From: Hirudo medicinalis
Lineage: Eukaryota > Annelida > Clitellata > Hirudinida > Hirudinidae
DNA: 64,000 nucleotides
Direction: 5' to 3'
Assembly: GCA_011800805.1 (NCBI GenBank)
Contig: MPNW01000046.1
Coordinates: forward strand, 15,597-79,596
This document shows positions 50,853-63,400 of the stretch, one piece after another. Both the position numbers and the translations under genes were made by a program. The notes under the pieces are model-generated. The model saw only the letters and a program-made list of their open reading frames with translations. It was not told where the DNA came from and did no database searches. How positions within the stretch are numbered: the first letter of the stretch is position 1; each line of letters starts with the position of its first letter.

Positions 50853-53277
50853 ATGTCAGGAAAAAAAGTCTGTATTGTCGGTTCAGGAAACTGGTGAGTT
50901 TTCCCTACTATGACTTTGACAAATTTTGGGCCGGATCTGACGCGCTTTGAATCTAAATTCGCGAACGTCAACGCTTTATAACATCATATCATAGTTTGTA
51001 ATGGACTGTCAAAAATGTGTTGTAATTCTAAGCTACGCGGCTGTTAATAAATCGATGCTCTTGAGAAGTCTAATTAACCGACTGATAAGTTTCTAATTAG
51101 TCAATACTATTTACAAGCAGAGGTTTCATCATGTTAATTATTTTACCAATAAATTGTGCTTCTGTAAAGCAATTTACTTTTGTGTTATGACATACTGATT
51201 TCTGCTTTTGTGTTATTATTTTGTAACATTCTAAATCTTCCAAGTTAATTTATATATTTACTAATCATACTATTGCATCACCACTATCTGACATAACAAA
51301 TGTAAGGCATAACTTGTAAGTCTCCATTATGCCAGCAATATTATAATTATTATGTGATTATAACTTATCAGGGGCATGGCAATTGCCAAGATTATTGGAG
51401 AAAATGTGGAGGCCAATGAATTGTTCCAGAGCATTGTTTCACTGTATGTGTACGAAGAAATTATTAACGGACAGAAACTCACAGAAATCATAAACACCCA
51501 ACATGAAAATGTTAAATATTTGCCTGGACACAAAGTCTCTCCAAACATTGTATGAATCTGATTGCTTAGAATATTGCATTTGATTGTAAATGGACTTAAT
51601 GAGAATTTATTACCAGGTGGCTAATCCAAGTCTGTTGGAGGTTGTTGACGATGCAGACATCATTGTCTTTGTCACTCCTCATCAGTTTGTTCTCAACCTC
51701 TGCAAACAAATGAAACCCAAAGTCAAGTCCACAGCTATATGTGTCTCTCTCATTAAGGTGATTTTAGATGTTAATTGCTTGAAATACACCCAGAGATGGT
51801 GGTGATGATGATTATCAAACACATGCATAATTATAAGCATACATGATTATCTTAAAGAAAGGCAATTTCTTTGATTTTTTTGGCAGTTTTGATAATGATT
51901 CATGTTATAATGGTTCATTTATTGTTTTATCATTGAAATCCAGGGACTGGATATGCATGGTGGAAAGCTGGATTTGATTTCAAACGTCATCAGAAGAGAA
52001 CTGAACATTCCTTGTGCTGTGCTCATGGGTGCAAACATTGCCGGAGAAGTTGCCAGCGAGTATTTCTGTGAAGCAACAATTGGTAAGATGGGATTATTTA
52101 TGATGTTATGAAGAAACGGCTTTTTATATTTTGACATTTGGTGCAACAATGCTAATAAATTTCATTGACCCATAAATATTTGCCTCAAAATAATGACAAT
52201 TTAATCTGCAGGATGCAGAGATGCAGTGATGGGAGGAGTTCTGAAAGATTTGTTCTGCACTCCTTACTTCAGAATCAATGTCGTTCCTGAAGAAGAAACT
52301 GTTGAGCTCTGTGGTGCTTTGAAGGTGATGAAACTTATTTGATTGCATTCTGTATCATTAAGTCTGATGTTAGAATCATTTCGAGCAATCTCCATCAGAT
52401 AATTGAGTCCTTCTATACATCCGTGATAAGTGGTATAATTTGTTCCAATGTTCCATATTTTGATGCACTTCTTTTTTGCATCACAGAATGTTGTTGCTGT
52501 CGGAGCAGGTTTCGTCGACGGTTTGAAATGTGGCAGCAACACAAAGGCAGCTGTCATCAGACTGGGATTCATGGAGATGGTCCAGTTCAGCAACAAATAT
52601 TTCACCAGTTAGTGTCATCTTATTTTTATTTGGTTAAGCATTACTGGCATTCTGTTATACTTTGAAATCAATGTTATCATCGATTATCTGATTATTTATC
52701 GTTTCAGAGGCTCGTACCGAAACCTTCCTCGAGAGTTGTGGATTTGCCGATCTCGTGACGACTTGCTACTGTGGCAGGAACAGAAAAGTGGCCGAAGCAT
52801 TTGTCCACACTTATGGTGAAAAGGTTGGTGACATTGCTGTAACTATTCCTTTTGATTATGAAAGTGGATTTGAATATATAATTGTTATATAGTAACTGCA
52901 AATTGAGTCAATCATAAAGGAATTTGCAAAATAAAATTTGATAAAAAAGTAACAAATGGGGATTTACATGTTAGAGTCTCGAGCAGCTTGAGGATGAAAT
53001 GTTAAATGGTCAGAAACTCCAGGGTCCCCCAACAGCTGCTGAAATCTATAACTTCTTGGCTGAGAGGAATGAGCTGAATGAGTTTGTTTCAATAATTATT
53101 TTATCAACCATGATTATTATTGATATTGTCAAATAACGATCCAGTTGAGTTGTGTCCACAAGTAACACTAATAACATCTTATATTCCAGCTTCCCTCTAT
53201 TTGTGACAATTCATAGGATTTGCATTGAAGAGATTCGTCCAGATGAATTCATCGATTGCCTGAAGCAGCACTCATAA
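50853..53277 (+). CDS. GPD1: Cytosolic NAD-dependent glycerol-3-phosphate dehydrogenase
   Basis: Interconverts dihydroxyacetone phosphate and sn-glycerol 3-phosphate with NADH in the cytosol, linking glycolysis to lipid synthesis and the glycerophosphate shuttle. Exons: 50853-50893, 51372-51549, 51617-51757, 51944-52082, 52212-52324, 52487-52607, 52708-52823, 52975-53081, 53190-53277; 1044 nt, 347 aa (human 349). The Rossmann motif is [14 protein letters not shown]. Further matches: [31 protein letters not shown], the catalytic lysine in [14 protein letters not shown], and the substrate-binding GRNRK. One residue departs from the family: CYCGRNRK where CYGGRNRK is usual. AATAAA at 53289-53294 and about 53677. 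Confidence 0.97.
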
Positions 53278-53849
53278 AGTTGATGCCAAATAAATATTTT
53301 GTCTTGCCTAGAAACAAATTAGATATTATTATCCGGCTATTCCAAGATTTGAACTTAGCGTGTGGTTTTTAAGTACGATGCGTGTACAATTTTTCAGTAA
53401 GTTATTTTGATAAGTGTTTAACTCACATAGTGATTCCACATTGTTCATGCATACCCGTGAATTATGAGATTCCTGATGTCAGCATCATTTTCTCACCTTT
53501 ATGACTTATTAGGAGGTTTTTTTCATTCTCTGATAGGACAAATCTTGTTAGGTTTATTGTCTGTATAACTGTAATGTGGTGAACGTGTGCGCATAAATTC
53601 CATGCATTTTTAAAAGCTAGTGCACAGGCAAATACTGGTAAATTATATAGGAATCTGAAAACTGGTTACAGTTGAAATAAAAGTTTGACGTGTTTTATCG
53701 GGTTGGTGTCTGTGTACACATTGATGACGGTTGAAGCCATTATGCAGCTTACAAATTCAGCCTAGCTCACTAGATAGCGTTCGAACAACTGCTTTCGGTA
53801 GGCGTCGTAAACTACTCCCATATTGGTTTTGAGTTTGATAGCCCCGGAG

Positions 53850-54413
53850 ATGACCAGGGTCAGAATTGCGGAGGAGGCCCCTCTGGCGGACATACGCTCA
53901 TCTGTAGCCAAGAAAGTGGTTCTATCTTTGCCGGTGGGTTGCGCAATTACATGGTTTCTCTACACCTACTTCCCGTTTGGTCTGCCGAACATGGATCACC
54001 CTACCGACAGGGTCGTTTTCACGCTACGTTGCAACGTACCATCAGTCCTGAGCATGGGAAGTGCTATTGTTTACATTGGAAACAAACGCTTCATGTCAGA
54101 ACAGATAAACCCGTTATCCTCAAAAGACAGGCACCTCATAGAAGTTCCTCAGCGCATACTGCAGAACACTCTAGAACAGTTCGTGCTGAGCTTCACATTA
54201 CAGTTAGCAGCCTCAACATGGATGACTTCCGAGCAAATGAAACTTATACCCATAATTACAATGTGGTTTGTATTGGGCAGAATCCTCTTCTGGGTGGGGT
54301 ATTCCAACCCAGATTATGCTAGAACCAAGAGGTCTCTTGGGTTCTCCCTCACTTTCCAGCCTTCAGCACTGCTTGCCATTTACTGCATCAGCAAGATGAT
54401 CTCACTCACTTAG
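53850..54413 (+). CDS. TMEM79: Intronless MAPEG-family membrane protein, TMEM79-like
   Basis: A 187-residue polytopic membrane protein in one exon. The start is the ATG at 53850; codons upstream lack an ATG. About four hydrophobic helices are visible: VVLSLPVGCAITWFLYTYF, VPSVLSMGSAIVYIG, FVLSFTLQLAAS and LIPIITMWFVLGRILFWVGY. The segments RILQNTLEQFVLSF and RILFWVGY...RSLGFSLTF fit the MAPEG superfamily (glutathione-linked membrane proteins) and especially TMEM79/mattrin. The long cytosolic N-terminal part of mammalian TMEM79 is missing. Enzymatic activity is not shown. AATAAA at 54484-54489. It ends 280 bp from the convergent UBE2L3 gene. The absence of introns among intron-rich neighbours may mean retroposition. 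Confidence 0.75.
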   Translation: MTRVRIAEEAPLADIRSSVAKKVVLSLPVGCAITWFLYTYFPFGLPNMDHPTDRVVFTLRCNVPSVLSMGSAIVYIGNKRFMSEQINPLSSKDRHLIEVPQRILQNTLEQFVLSFTLQLAASTWMTSEQMKLIPIITMWFVLGRILFWVGYSNPDYARTKRSLGFSLTFQPSALLAIYCISKMISLT

Positions 54414-54692
54414 GGTGAAACACTAACTTTTTGCAATTTTTTTCACTTTTTTGCCTAACTCATTATTTTGCTGGTTTTAGTATAATAAATCACAATCCCC
54501 TGTTTTGTTTGATGTGAAGTAGAATTTCAAGCAAAATTTTTACAAACATTTCATGGTTGCAACAGCCTAATCGCAAAGATTAAAAGGAGCAAAATTGATG
54601 AATTTGCACAATGTTTATTCTAACAATTTCTTTAAGCTTGATGTTACAATCCCATTCTTGCTCAACTGTAAAGTTTCAAATCCTCACTCTTC
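54414..54692. other. Convergent 3' UTR interval
   Basis: Holds the plus-strand AATAAA of the MAPEG gene (54484-54489) and the minus-strand signal of UBE2L3 (TTTATT at 54614-54619). The two transcripts probably end within about 100 bp of each other. Confidence 0.6.
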
Positions 54693-55650
54693 TTAATCAG
54701 ATGGCCTTTTCTCTGCAAATTTTTTGGTGTGTTCCTCTGCATTTTTGAGAAATTTTTTCCTATCCTTGGTGTACTCCTCAGCCAAATCAGCCCTCAGTGG
54801 ATGATCAGGTTCAGGATCATTTACCAAAGCCACCAGAGCTTGTATCACTTAAAATAAAATAAATAATTTAGAATAATTAATATTTTTTCAAATGTCATGC
54901 ATGTGTTACCTTGGTCAGTCCTTGTTGCTGGCTTCCAGTTTTCAGAAGAGATGATTGGCAAGCAGACTTGTCCCTTCTCATCAATGTTGGGGTGGTAAAT
55001 CTTGGTTTGGAAGGTTATTTTTGGTGGTTTAAAGGGGTAATCTGCAGGGAAGTCTATCCTAACTCTGAATGCCCCTTTGTTGTATGGTGGATTTTCCTTC
55101 AGTCAACAAATAATGATTGAAGGCATCAATGGAAAAACAGGAAAAATATTAAACAAACTTACAGGGACCACAAGTCCTGACCACTGTAGAATGTTACTTT
55201 CATCAACATGTATGTCACGAAACACTTTCAGACTCAAACCCCTGATATCTTGCAGTTCCTGTAAAATTATCCATTATTTACAAAACTTATAAAATAAATA
55301 GGCATTAAATCCATGTATTTTAAATTCACATGTAAGAAAATGCCAAACAAAACATTTTATGAGATAACAAATCATTAGAAAAAAAGTAGAGAATCAGTCA
55401 AGATGCGTCCATCTTTCTTAGCGAATGTCAAAACAGTCAATCATGTAATTTCTTCCACTCACAAATGCCTTAGCACAAACTTTACAAATAATAGTGATAT
55501 TTTAAACACAACTTATAATGTCTCCTAGATATCATCACCAGACATTTAGTGCCGGTGATAATATAAAATAATTGCCTTGACTTACAATACACTAACAAAA
55601 CGTTTTCCGTTAAAAGCACCCACCTTCGTTAATCTCCTAGTCGCGGCCAT
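54693..55650 (-). CDS. UBE2L3: Ubiquitin-conjugating enzyme E2 L3 (UbcH7)
   Basis: E2 enzyme that passes ubiquitin by transthiolation to HECT and RBR ligases such as parkin and HOIP. Exons (minus strand): 55650-55624, 55258-55163, 55096-54910, 54847-54693; 465 nt, 154 aa, exactly the human length. It starts MAATRRLTK. The UBC fold includes [20 protein letters not shown] and [20 protein letters not shown]. The catalytic Cys is in [13 protein letters not shown]. The ending [13 protein letters not shown] matches the UBE2L3 tail. The family lacks the Asp/Ser used for lysine transfer, which explains its restriction to cysteine-type ligases. It shares a divergent 1-kb interval with the gene at 56681. 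Confidence 0.98.
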
Positions 55651-56680
55651 CACAGAAGAGAAAGACGACTATTCAAAAGCGAGATGTTCGATAACGAGCA
55701 GTATAACAGCAAATAGCAAATTACCATACATAAAAAGACTAAGTACGAGCTCGTTGTCTGAAAAACTTTAATATTACGCAAAATTATAAAATTTTAATAA
55801 CATAAAAATTTAAATATTTATTAAAACCAATAAATTCTTTAATGGCCAAACTAAAAAATATTTAACTTTACATTTATACATATCTAAGAATTTCTCGAAG
55901 CCATCGTGACTTGAATAATCAAATTAAACATAAACTTTTTGAGCAAATAAAAAATAAATGAAAACGATATAGCTTGAAAATTTAGAATACTAAAAGTAAT
56001 CTTTATGAAGGGTTAAGGTGATTTAAATTTACTTAAATTATCATTATTTATAATTAACATCATCAACATTAACCATAAAATTAGCCGTCACAATAAAATA
56101 ATTCAGGAAGTTCTTAATTAAGGCAATTGTGAATGTTTTGTGATTCTAAAATCCTAAATTTCTTTCTCACAAGTTATTAGAAAATTCAATAGTTTAATTT
56201 CGAATGTGCACTAATTTCACACAAGTTTCTTAAATAAGTTTTATGCGAATTATTCGCGCTCTCTAGACCAATCATAATTTGATCTAAAAAAAAAACTCCA
56301 GTTTTGATTATGTCGACTCAAGCTATTTAAATATTAAGGGAGTAAACTAAATTACATTATACATTGCGCTTAGACTGTAAAACAATTAATTGATGACTGC
56401 AAAAACTTGTTAGGATGTTCATCATTCATCGAATTTGATTAAACAGAGGCAACAGATCCTTTAATTTAGAACATTTATATTAAATTAATATTTAAAATTT
56501 AATTTTCGACACCTGTTTATGAATGTACGATTCCAGGTGTAAAAACAACCCACCTGAGTCTTGGGCACCGACATAGCGAATACAATAGTTGTAATGGACT
56601 GAAAACATACACTCGGAGATCATTTAATACGGTTATTAAAAATAATTTCGTGCAATTGATTAAAATAGTGCAAGGGCGAG
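55651..56680. promoter_or_regulatory. Divergent upstream interval of UBE2L3 and the two-TM protein gene
   Basis: About 1.03 kb of AT-rich DNA between two divergent start codons, with no frame of its own. Presumed promoters; no element is recognised. Confidence 0.35.
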
Positions 56681-58001
56681 ATGTCAAGTCAGGGTTCCAG
56701 GCTGAACAAGTCTCAGCAACGTGTTACAAATGACGAGTCTCTTGATATGGTCCAGAGGCATATGAGATATGTTGCCAATCAACAGAGACGAGCCACTCCA
56801 CCCCGATGTCATCCAATCTCAATTTATATTCTAGTTCAGGCCTTTGGGTGCCTCTTTACAGGATTGACCATGATAATTACCTCACACTGGCCTGGTACTG
56901 GCTCAAGAAGTTCAAATATTTTGAAGATTTTTGGGCCTATCCTGATTGGAGTCGGTGGAATTTTGCTTCTTGCAGGCATTCTGCTGGCAAGATTTTTAAG
57001 AAAAAGAGAATCCAAATCATGGGACAAAAAAATTTCACAGCATATTCTCTCTGCTTCCAAACAGTAAGAATTTCTAACATTTTAAATTATTTATTCCAAA
57101 AATTTAGATTTTATTCTCCTAGACAAACATATTTAGTGAAATAATTAAAGGATATCAATCAGATGAAACACAATTTCTTGTTTTATTAAGAGTTCTTGAC
57201 CAATCAATCCCCACCTTCCAAGGACAACCTACAAAAGAACGTTTGGGTGCAGCAACAGAAGAAGAAAGGGCAGGACTTCTTGGATCACCGGAGAGTTTGG
57301 AATCAAAACTCAAGAAAAAAACAGCATTGTATGCCCCATCAGACAGTGAAACATACAATTCTTCATCTTCTGCTCTCCCTCAGTCACCTTTGAACAATGA
57401 AGATGTACCTGATCCTGTAAGAATTAAAAAAACAAGGAAAAAGAATGCAGGATGTTAGCTTACTTTTTATTTGAAATTTAGTTACAATTTACAGAGCAAG
57501 TTTTTGTTGATTGTTCAATAATTCTTTAAGATTAAATATTCATTACTTCCAGCATCTTCCAGTTTTGAAAATCTTGGCTCACTCAGAGAAAGTGATGAAA
57601 GTTTACTGATCAGGGAAAGAAATCAAGAAGCATTGTCAGGAGATGAACAAATCGATGACACTCTAAAAACCACAAGAAAAACAGTAAAGACAACAACAAC
57701 AGTTGTTACAAGGAGGGTTGTAGAAGGGGAAGAGCTTCCCACAAAACCTACAAAAAGACCAAAGCCACCACCCATACCCCCAAAATCAACAGCCATTCCT
57801 GACTCTCCAAGACTCAGGGTGAAGGTCAAAGCATCTCCAGGGACCTCAGTCAACATAAGACACAGTGGAAGCAGTTATGATGAAGCATCCAGTTCTCAAT
57901 TAATTGGCCAAGGAGCAGAAATTCCTAGGAATCCAAAGGTTCAACCAAAGCCTAAAAGTAAATCGAAATCACCAAAAGAAGTTAGAGGTTCAGACATATA
58001 A
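56681..58001 (+). CDS. Unrecognised two-TM protein with proline-rich cytosolic tail
   Basis: Function unknown. Exons 56681-57063, 57191-57453, 57553-58001 give 1095 nt, 364 aa. Residues 1-45 are polar and basic. Two hydrophobic helices follow: about 46-70 (ISIYILVQAFGCLFTGLTMI) and about 82-107 (IFGPILIGVGGILLLAGILL), then RFLRKRESKSW, a stop-transfer basic run. The remaining ~250 residues are polar and probably disordered: Ser-rich clusters, a Lys/Thr run (KTTRKTVKTTTTVVTRR) and a Pro-rich stretch, KRPKPPPIPPKS, that fits an SH3-binding site. The layout recalls small vertebrate TMEM families with paired helices and a long tail, but I cannot name one. Exon 2's donor is T|GTTAGC at 57453, chosen because it keeps the frame; an earlier GTAAGA would break it. 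AATAAA at 58340-58345. Confidence 0.75.
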
Positions 58002-58784
58002 GCGGGTGAATTTCGTGACGTAATTCAAAGATTTCCATGATTTAAAATATTATATTCAGTTGTAAAATGAGGTATTACTGATCTTAAGGAAAAAGACTCT
58101 CTATATTGAAATAACAATTACCAATTTAAGCATTTTTTTTATACAACCATAGGTTCTTAAGCTCCAACTCATTCAAAGATTTCAATTTAAGTCAGAAACA
58201 AAGTTATTTCACCATTCCTTTAATTATACTCATGTTTTGAACATGTCATGCTTTTTATGTTAATAACCATATGCATTTTCAGCTTGTTACATGTCTTTTT
58301 TTCACTTTTAACTACAAGTTTTGATTAGGTTTAAATGAAAATAAATGTTTCATTTTATTTAATTTTTCATTAAAGACGAATTATCGTTTTTATTTTTTTA
58401 ACTGCGAATTTGTGATAAAAGAGCAGCACGCTTAAATCTTAATCGGACTATTTTGTAATTATATACATATTTGTAATCATAAGTTTGACTATTTTGAACT
58501 AATATTGATGAAATTTGCTGAGATTTAAAACAACACCATCCTAGACAAATCCTTTACAAGGTGTCCTGATGATGGCGTGATTTTTTCACCTCATCACGTT
58601 ATAAATTGTAAAAAAAAAGCCACATCCCCTTAATAGATCTAGCTAGCTCTGCATTATGGAAGAAAGTTTGCTCTTTTTGCTGAGAAAGCCTTAAAGTTTT
58701 CCTCAGAAATCCAAGAAATTAGCCGCCAAAATTTATGATTGGGAGTTTTGGAGTGCCTTCGGCCATTACACTTGTGCGGTGCCG

Positions 58785-58930
58785 CCGTCAGAAATTTCGT
58801 GCCCCTAGGAACAGCGGCCACGATCTCCTAAGTTTTGTCAATTTGGTAATGGAAAAGCAAAAGAAGGTCATGATTTTAATATTTTAATATTTTAAAACGC
58901 CGGGCCCCTGGGCACTAGACCGTCGCCACC
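58785..58930 (-). repeat. Dispersed repeat copy, inverted relative to 38085-38205
   Basis: On the minus strand this reads GTTTTAAAATATTAAAATAT, TCATGACCTTCTTTTGC, TTTTCCATTACCAAATTG and CGTGGCCGCT, the same order as 38100-38200 on the plus strand. Both copies carry a GGGCCC core near an end. Family unknown. Confidence 0.7.
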
Positions 58931-60227
58931 CCTTCTCGGCCCTTGTGTTTTCACATTTGTTCAGCTTCCCAGAATTAATGATGATCACTACTCAAAATTC
59001 ATGTAGAACTTAATGGAAATCCTCCCGACTTAATGAACTTGTTTTGATGAGACAAGATAAAGAATTACAAAGCGATATTTTAAGGCGGACTATTGGAGTC
59101 AATCACAAGTTTGAACAGACGGATCATCAAAATAGGTCGATGAAACAGAGAGCATACGAAACATTTCTAAAAATCATTGAATGCAGTTTTTATTAATGAT
59201 ATTATTATGTAAGTATTTATGTATTATTAACATGGAATTTGAGAAACTAATAAACTTGAATAAATGACACAGGCACATGCATGAACGACAATAATTCAAG
59301 CTAGAAGGCGTTACAAGTTACTCATTCGACATGTTCATTAAATTATTTTCAATGGATTTTAACTCTTGTTACTGACTCATGCTTTTCACGTCGAACGAAA
59401 TGTAAACCATTAAATTAGGGAATGACGTCACTTAAACCTTTTTAATCATTTAGGGGTCGATATTTTATCCTCATGCAGCTACAAATACATTTCACTATCA
59501 ATATATTTATATTCTTTTAGCAAAATTACTCGATGAAAGGTTTGATTGGATAATTTTAATTGGTGATTTGCTGCACGTATCAAAAGGATAAATCTTGAGG
59601 AATCAGTAATGCAAAGCCAAAAGTGTTTGAAACAAATTTTCGCGAAAGCGGATAGAACTTTATTCTTAAGGAATGGTAAGGCATCAATTAAATCTTGTCC
59701 ACATTGAGCCAATGGAGCACATCACCTCAATTTATGGAAGCATCGCGTTTGAATCGATGCTAAACAGAGACGATTTAATGAATTCTTTCATTTCATTGAA
59801 CGATGTTTAAGTTATGAAATATCATTGGAATCAAATGGCATCTGAGCAGAGATGAAACAGATGCTTAAAAATATCTTATTACTGCCGGAAATGGTAACAA
59901 ACCAAGCATTTACCTAAGAACGGATTTAATCTAATCAGAAACCTTTTTCTATCGGACTCTTCTTATCGACGCTGACCCGCAATTAAGTGATCACATTATT
60001 ATTAAGTAATAATGCAGTTGTACTGCTTTAAATTCACTGAACATGTTTATTCAAGAAAGTATTTCGGAACACAGAAAACATAATGTCAGTTTAGCTTCAC
60101 TTGAATTGACAACAAATACTTTTGAAATACATTGGATTGAAGGATAGATAAAAGAACGAATGAAAATAACTCGCTATGCATACTTATCTTGGAGCTCTTG
60201 AATAGCTTTTTCAGGTAGGCTCCGAGC

Positions 60228-60283
60228 ATAATAATAATAATTATATTATTAACAGTAATAATAACAATAATGATAATAATAGA
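60228..60283. repeat. AAT/TAA microsatellite
   Basis: ATAATAATAATTATATTATT and further AATAAT units, about 160 bp before the myosin start codon. Confidence 0.8.
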
Positions 60284-60445
60284 ATTTTGTGGTGTGTCGC
60301 TGACGCAAACAGATAGGTGTAGCACATTCGTGAATCAGACTTGGGACTGCTCTGGACTCCCAGTTCTGATTCTATCAGAAACATCAGTTCAGTGAAATTG
60401 CACGCCATCACCTTGCTGCAGAGGCTTTCCACTTGATTCCAAGCA

Positions 60446-63400
60446 ATGGCTGGAACAATTCATGAGGGACCGGAGTTCGGAGTTGGAGATTTTGTGCTCC
60501 TCGACAATTTGGACATTTCCAGTTTCATGGCTAACTTGAAGCTGAGGTTAGTTGCTTATGATTTGGAATTTGCTTTTATACTTGATTGATTGGTATCGCA
60601 TGTGAAATGCAATAAATATCATCTGCTTAAATGATATTTACTGCTCAGAAACATATTAGTTTATATCCATCAATTTTCTTTGTAATTTTTCCGTGCATTT
60701 AAAAAGTATCTTGTCAATTTGAAAATTACCAATTTCTATTGCCTGGATGTCAAAATTATGTAGTCTCAGGCACTCTACGTTTCTATTTTTACGCTTAACT
60801 GTTTCTCTTCTTTTATAATTGTATAATTAAATCGACTAATTCATATTTTCACAAAAATATTGCAGATATTTTGATGTCAACGACATTGTTGATATGATTT
60901 TAAATCTGAGGAAATTAAAACAATTTTTATTCTAACTTCATATTTCCTAATGTATTTGCTATGAATGTGTCATTAAATGGTTGAATTTCTAACTAAAAAT
61001 GAATATTTAATATGCGATCCTTAATTAGCCATCCTCTTTAGTGATGACAAAAAGATTAAATATAGTAAGCTTGCTATTAACCATACATTGAAATAGTTAT
61101 TATTCGTATACAGACTCATATGAATTTCCTCAATTTCTTCAGGCTTAGCAGAACGTTAAGCAAGGATTTTTTAAAACTATTTATGAAGAATGAGTAAGCT
61201 TTTCTCTCAATGAGACCATGTAATCTTGACTTGATGTGCACGTGAATTTTCTTTCATTTGTTTCCTCTGATTTTTCTGAATTTCTGATGAAATCACATAT
61301 TAATCAGTTACTTATCATAAACTTGATAACACCAAAAAACGAACACATAACTAAGAGGAACAGATATTTTAGCTGTGTCTCCACCGATAAATTTTTGAAA
61401 TATATATTGATAATCGATCAGTTTCAACATAATAATTATAATATTATTTGATTGAATCATTCTCACGATTATCATCATTGTTACGCATTCCTACTGACTC
61501 GAAACACATCCTGGTATCACGATATCAATAATTGTGCATAAACATTAACAAATAATTATTAATGACTCAGTTGATATCTCACTTAAATATCACATTCATG
61601 TAACTAATGAATTAAGGTTTATGCAGGTTTGAAAAGGGCAAGATATACACTTACATTGGAGAGGTTGTGGTCTCAGTGAACCCGTACAGAAACCTGCCAA
61701 TCTACGGCAAGGAGTTCGTAGACCTGTACAAAGGTCGTGAGATCTACGAACGACCACCTCACATCTACGCCATTGCAGATGCTTCCTACAAAGCCATGAA
61801 GAGGAGGAATAAAAACACCTGCATCGTTATCTCAGGTGGAAAGCATATTCGATTGTTGTTCATGGAACAGCAATTCTTTTGATTGATGGAGCAATTATTG
61901 GTGATCTTAATGCAAAATACTCATTGATCCTTCTTAGAATGAAGACGTGACTGAATCATAGATAATTATGCAAAACATTTTCAGTTTCATGACTTTACGT
62001 GACTCAAGTGTGGGTTTTAGAACCAGGTGAAGTGTTTTGCGAAAATCTTGAGACATTTTAAAACATGACTTGAGATTCGCTAAATTCGTTCACGGTGAAA
62101 GAATATTAATGAAACAATTCTGTTGTTGTTCAGCGGTGCTCTATAAATTATCCAATGATTCTTAATTACAAATTATTGACGAAAATCACCTGGTTAATTT
62201 TGAATCAGAATTCATTTATATTTATCGATTTAATGTGTGCCAAAATATTTTATAATTCTTCTGAAGGAGAGAGTGGAGCGGGAAAAACAGAGGCTTCAAA
62301 AATAATCATGAAGTACATCGCATCCGTGACCAACGTAGGAGGACAGAAAGAAGTAGAAAGGTTTTATGATTACGTGATAATGTAACAGCCAATGGAAACA
62401 AGTTTGACACAATCATGAAATTAATTTTAGAGTAAAAAACATTCTCCTGCAATCGAACTGCATCTTGGAATCATTTGGAAACGCAAAAACCAACAGGAAT
62501 GATAATTCCAGCAGGTATAAAACAACCAGCCATTAAAAGTTAACTTTTATGAATTATAACAAATGAGTTTATTTCTAATGAATATTTCTAAGGAATTTGT
62601 GATGTCAATGAAACTTTAATTTGAAGGTTCGGCAAATACATGGATATTAATTTCGATTTCAAAGGAGATCCAATCGGAGGACACATTAATAATTACCTGC
62701 TTGAAAAAGTATTAATAATTTTAGCAACAACAGTAACAAACCTACTATTACAATGTTAATAAATGTATCACACAGTCCAGAGTGGTTTACCAACAACGTG
62801 GTGAAAGAAACTTCCATTCATTCTATCAGGTACTGCAATTGCAATTACTTTCTAAATTTAATACATTTCTTAATGAAACATTTTAAGCATATAATAAATT
62901 TTCAAAACACTATCGCTTCAGCTATTGGCCGGTTCTCCGTCGCTGTCGTCGTATGGGCTCAGTTCAGATCCTGACCAGTATTTCTACCTTAAACAAGGAA
63001 GCAGTGGCCGTGTAAGTTCATTGAAACAATTCAGACCAATCAATTTCTTTAATAATAAATAAAAAGCAAAACATCAGGTCCCGTCACTGAATGATAGAGA
63101 AGACTTCAAGGCAGTCCAAGAAGCCATGAGAATCATTGGGTTCTTCGACCAATCTGAGACTTTCTGGAGCATCGTAGCAGCCATCATCAAACTGGTCAGA
63201 ACTATTTTCAGAGATACCCTTCAATCCTTCTGTCGATCAGTAAAAATCAACTGATGAAGCTGATAATTCCATGATGCGATGAAGTTATTCAACCTGGACA
63301 TGTGCTTGCTTATTTGATGCTGTTATTATATGTACAATTTACAAATCATATAATTTTTCCAAAATCAATTCCAATTTAAGTCTGAGAAAAATTTCCTTCC

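Larger units (their letters stand above)
58002..60445. other. Intergenic stretch upstream of the myosin gene
   Basis: Begins with the 3' UTR of the two-TM gene. It contains the dispersed repeat at 58785-58930 and an AAT/TAA microsatellite at about 60228-60283. Otherwise AT-rich without recognised genes. The myosin leader is expected just before 60446. Confidence 0.45.

Noticed and set aside
57415..57460. Earlier splice donor (GTAAGA after GATCCT) for exon 2 of the two-TM gene
   Set aside because: It would put exon 3 out of frame and stop it quickly; the GTTAGC donor at 57454 keeps a long open frame.
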